NCBI GenBank assembly: GCA_020201235.1
Contig: JAIVHD010000150.1
Span: forward strand, 1-5,787
Source of the DNA: Lysobacteraceae bacterium
GTDB taxonomy: Bacteria; Pseudomonadota; Gammaproteobacteria; Xanthomonadales; Wenzhouxiangellaceae
Length of the DNA: 5,787 nt
Direction: 5' to 3'
Shown here: positions 5,552-5,787 of the stretch, one piece after another
Position numbering within the stretch: position 1 is the stretch's first letter
How the letters are laid out: every line of letters starts with the position of its first letter
Translations under genes and position numbers: made by a program
Notes under the pieces: model-generated
Told to the model about the DNA's origin: nothing
Database searches by the model: none
What the model saw: only the letters and a program-made list of their open reading frames with translations

Positions 5552-5787
5552 ATGCGTTTTCTGCCCTTGCTGACCGTTATTTTGCTTCTCGCCGCATGCG
5601 GCGGGGACCGCGCGCCGGATTTTTCGAGCGATGCCGGGGCGGTCGCGCCTGAGGTTCATCTGGAAGCGCCCGAGACCGTTGCCGGCCCGTCGCCCGAGCT
5701 ATTGATTGATCGGCGTCGCCTTTCCATTTACCGTCCGGTTGAGTTGAGCGCGGATTTGTCGAATCTTTCGGCGGGCCAGCGTCAGAT
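5552..5787 (+). CDS. Lipoprotein N-terminus, possibly an M49-like (dipeptidyl-peptidase III family) hydrolase; runs off right edge
   Basis: The frame opens at ATG 5552 and is uninterrupted for 78 codons to the window end. The N-terminus MRFLPLLTVILLLAAC is a lipoprotein signal peptide with lipobox LAAC, giving Cys16 as the lipidated residue. The following GGD has Asp at position +4, not +2, so outer-membrane sorting is plausible. After a low-complexity linker of about 40 residues comes DRRRLSIYRPVELSADLSNL (residues 54-73), then SAGQRQ. A Y-x-x-V-x-L-x-x-DLS-x-L stretch ahead of a helix resembles the start of bacterial M49-like dipeptidyl-peptidase III family proteins, as I remember them. The zinc motif lies outside the window, so the enzyme call is tentative. 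There is no strong Shine-Dalgarno. Confidence 0.7.
   Translation, partial: MRFLPLLTVILLLAACGGDRAPDFSSDAGAVAPEVHLEAPETVAGPSPELLIDRRRLSIYRPVELSADLSNLSAGQRQ

Noticed and set aside
5089..5652. 187-codon plus-strand frame spanning the divergent spacer
   Set aside because: It begins antisense to the antiporter and crosses the lipoprotein start in a different frame. No domain or signal peptide is visible.

Overview
The window looks like chromosomal DNA of a GC-rich gammaproteobacterium, perhaps of the Xanthomonadales/Chromatiales type. The reasons are the high GC with strong third-position bias, the stand-alone secreted TonB-C protein, the lipoprotein with a classical lipobox, and the C-rich REP-like palindromes centred on GCAAGC. 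The assignment is inferred from protein and repeat style only. I see no phage, plasmid, CRISPR, tRNA or rRNA signal.

Layout. (1) 1-552, minus: N-terminal 184 codons of a PLP enzyme of the alanine-racemase-fold DSD1/D-threonine aldolase family, running off the left edge. (2) 553-708: a divergent control region. On the plus side it holds a possible small upstream ORF and a long-range stem covering the ribosome binding site of the next gene. (3) 709-2233, plus: an acetyl-CoA hydrolase/transferase (class I CoA-transferase fold) with a change of reading frame near 1021. The family's expected middle section is missing there, so it is annotated as a pseudogene or assembly deletion. (4) 2234-2490: a convergent junction with two inverted REP-like hairpins. 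The second is followed by a U-tract on the minus strand and is a good intrinsic terminator. (5) 2491-3573, minus: a secreted protein with one TonB C-terminal domain and a long helical region of unknown function. (6) 3702-5345, minus: a CPA1-type cation:proton antiporter with a cytosolic RCK/TrkA-N-like domain and a repetitive acidic tail. (7) 5552-end, plus: N-terminus of a lipoprotein, possibly of the M49-like dipeptidyl-peptidase III family, divergent from the antiporter.

The genes do not form an obvious shared pathway. The DSD1-family enzyme and the CoA transferase are divergent and may share control sequences. The TonB-C protein and the antiporter point the same way but are 128 bp apart, and the TonB-C gene appears to have its own extended -10 promoter, so they are probably separate units. 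I found no convincing new multi-gene system. The observations most worth checking are the internal deletion in the CoA transferase, the RBS-covering leader stem with an overlapping upstream ORF, and the unassigned region of the TonB-C protein.
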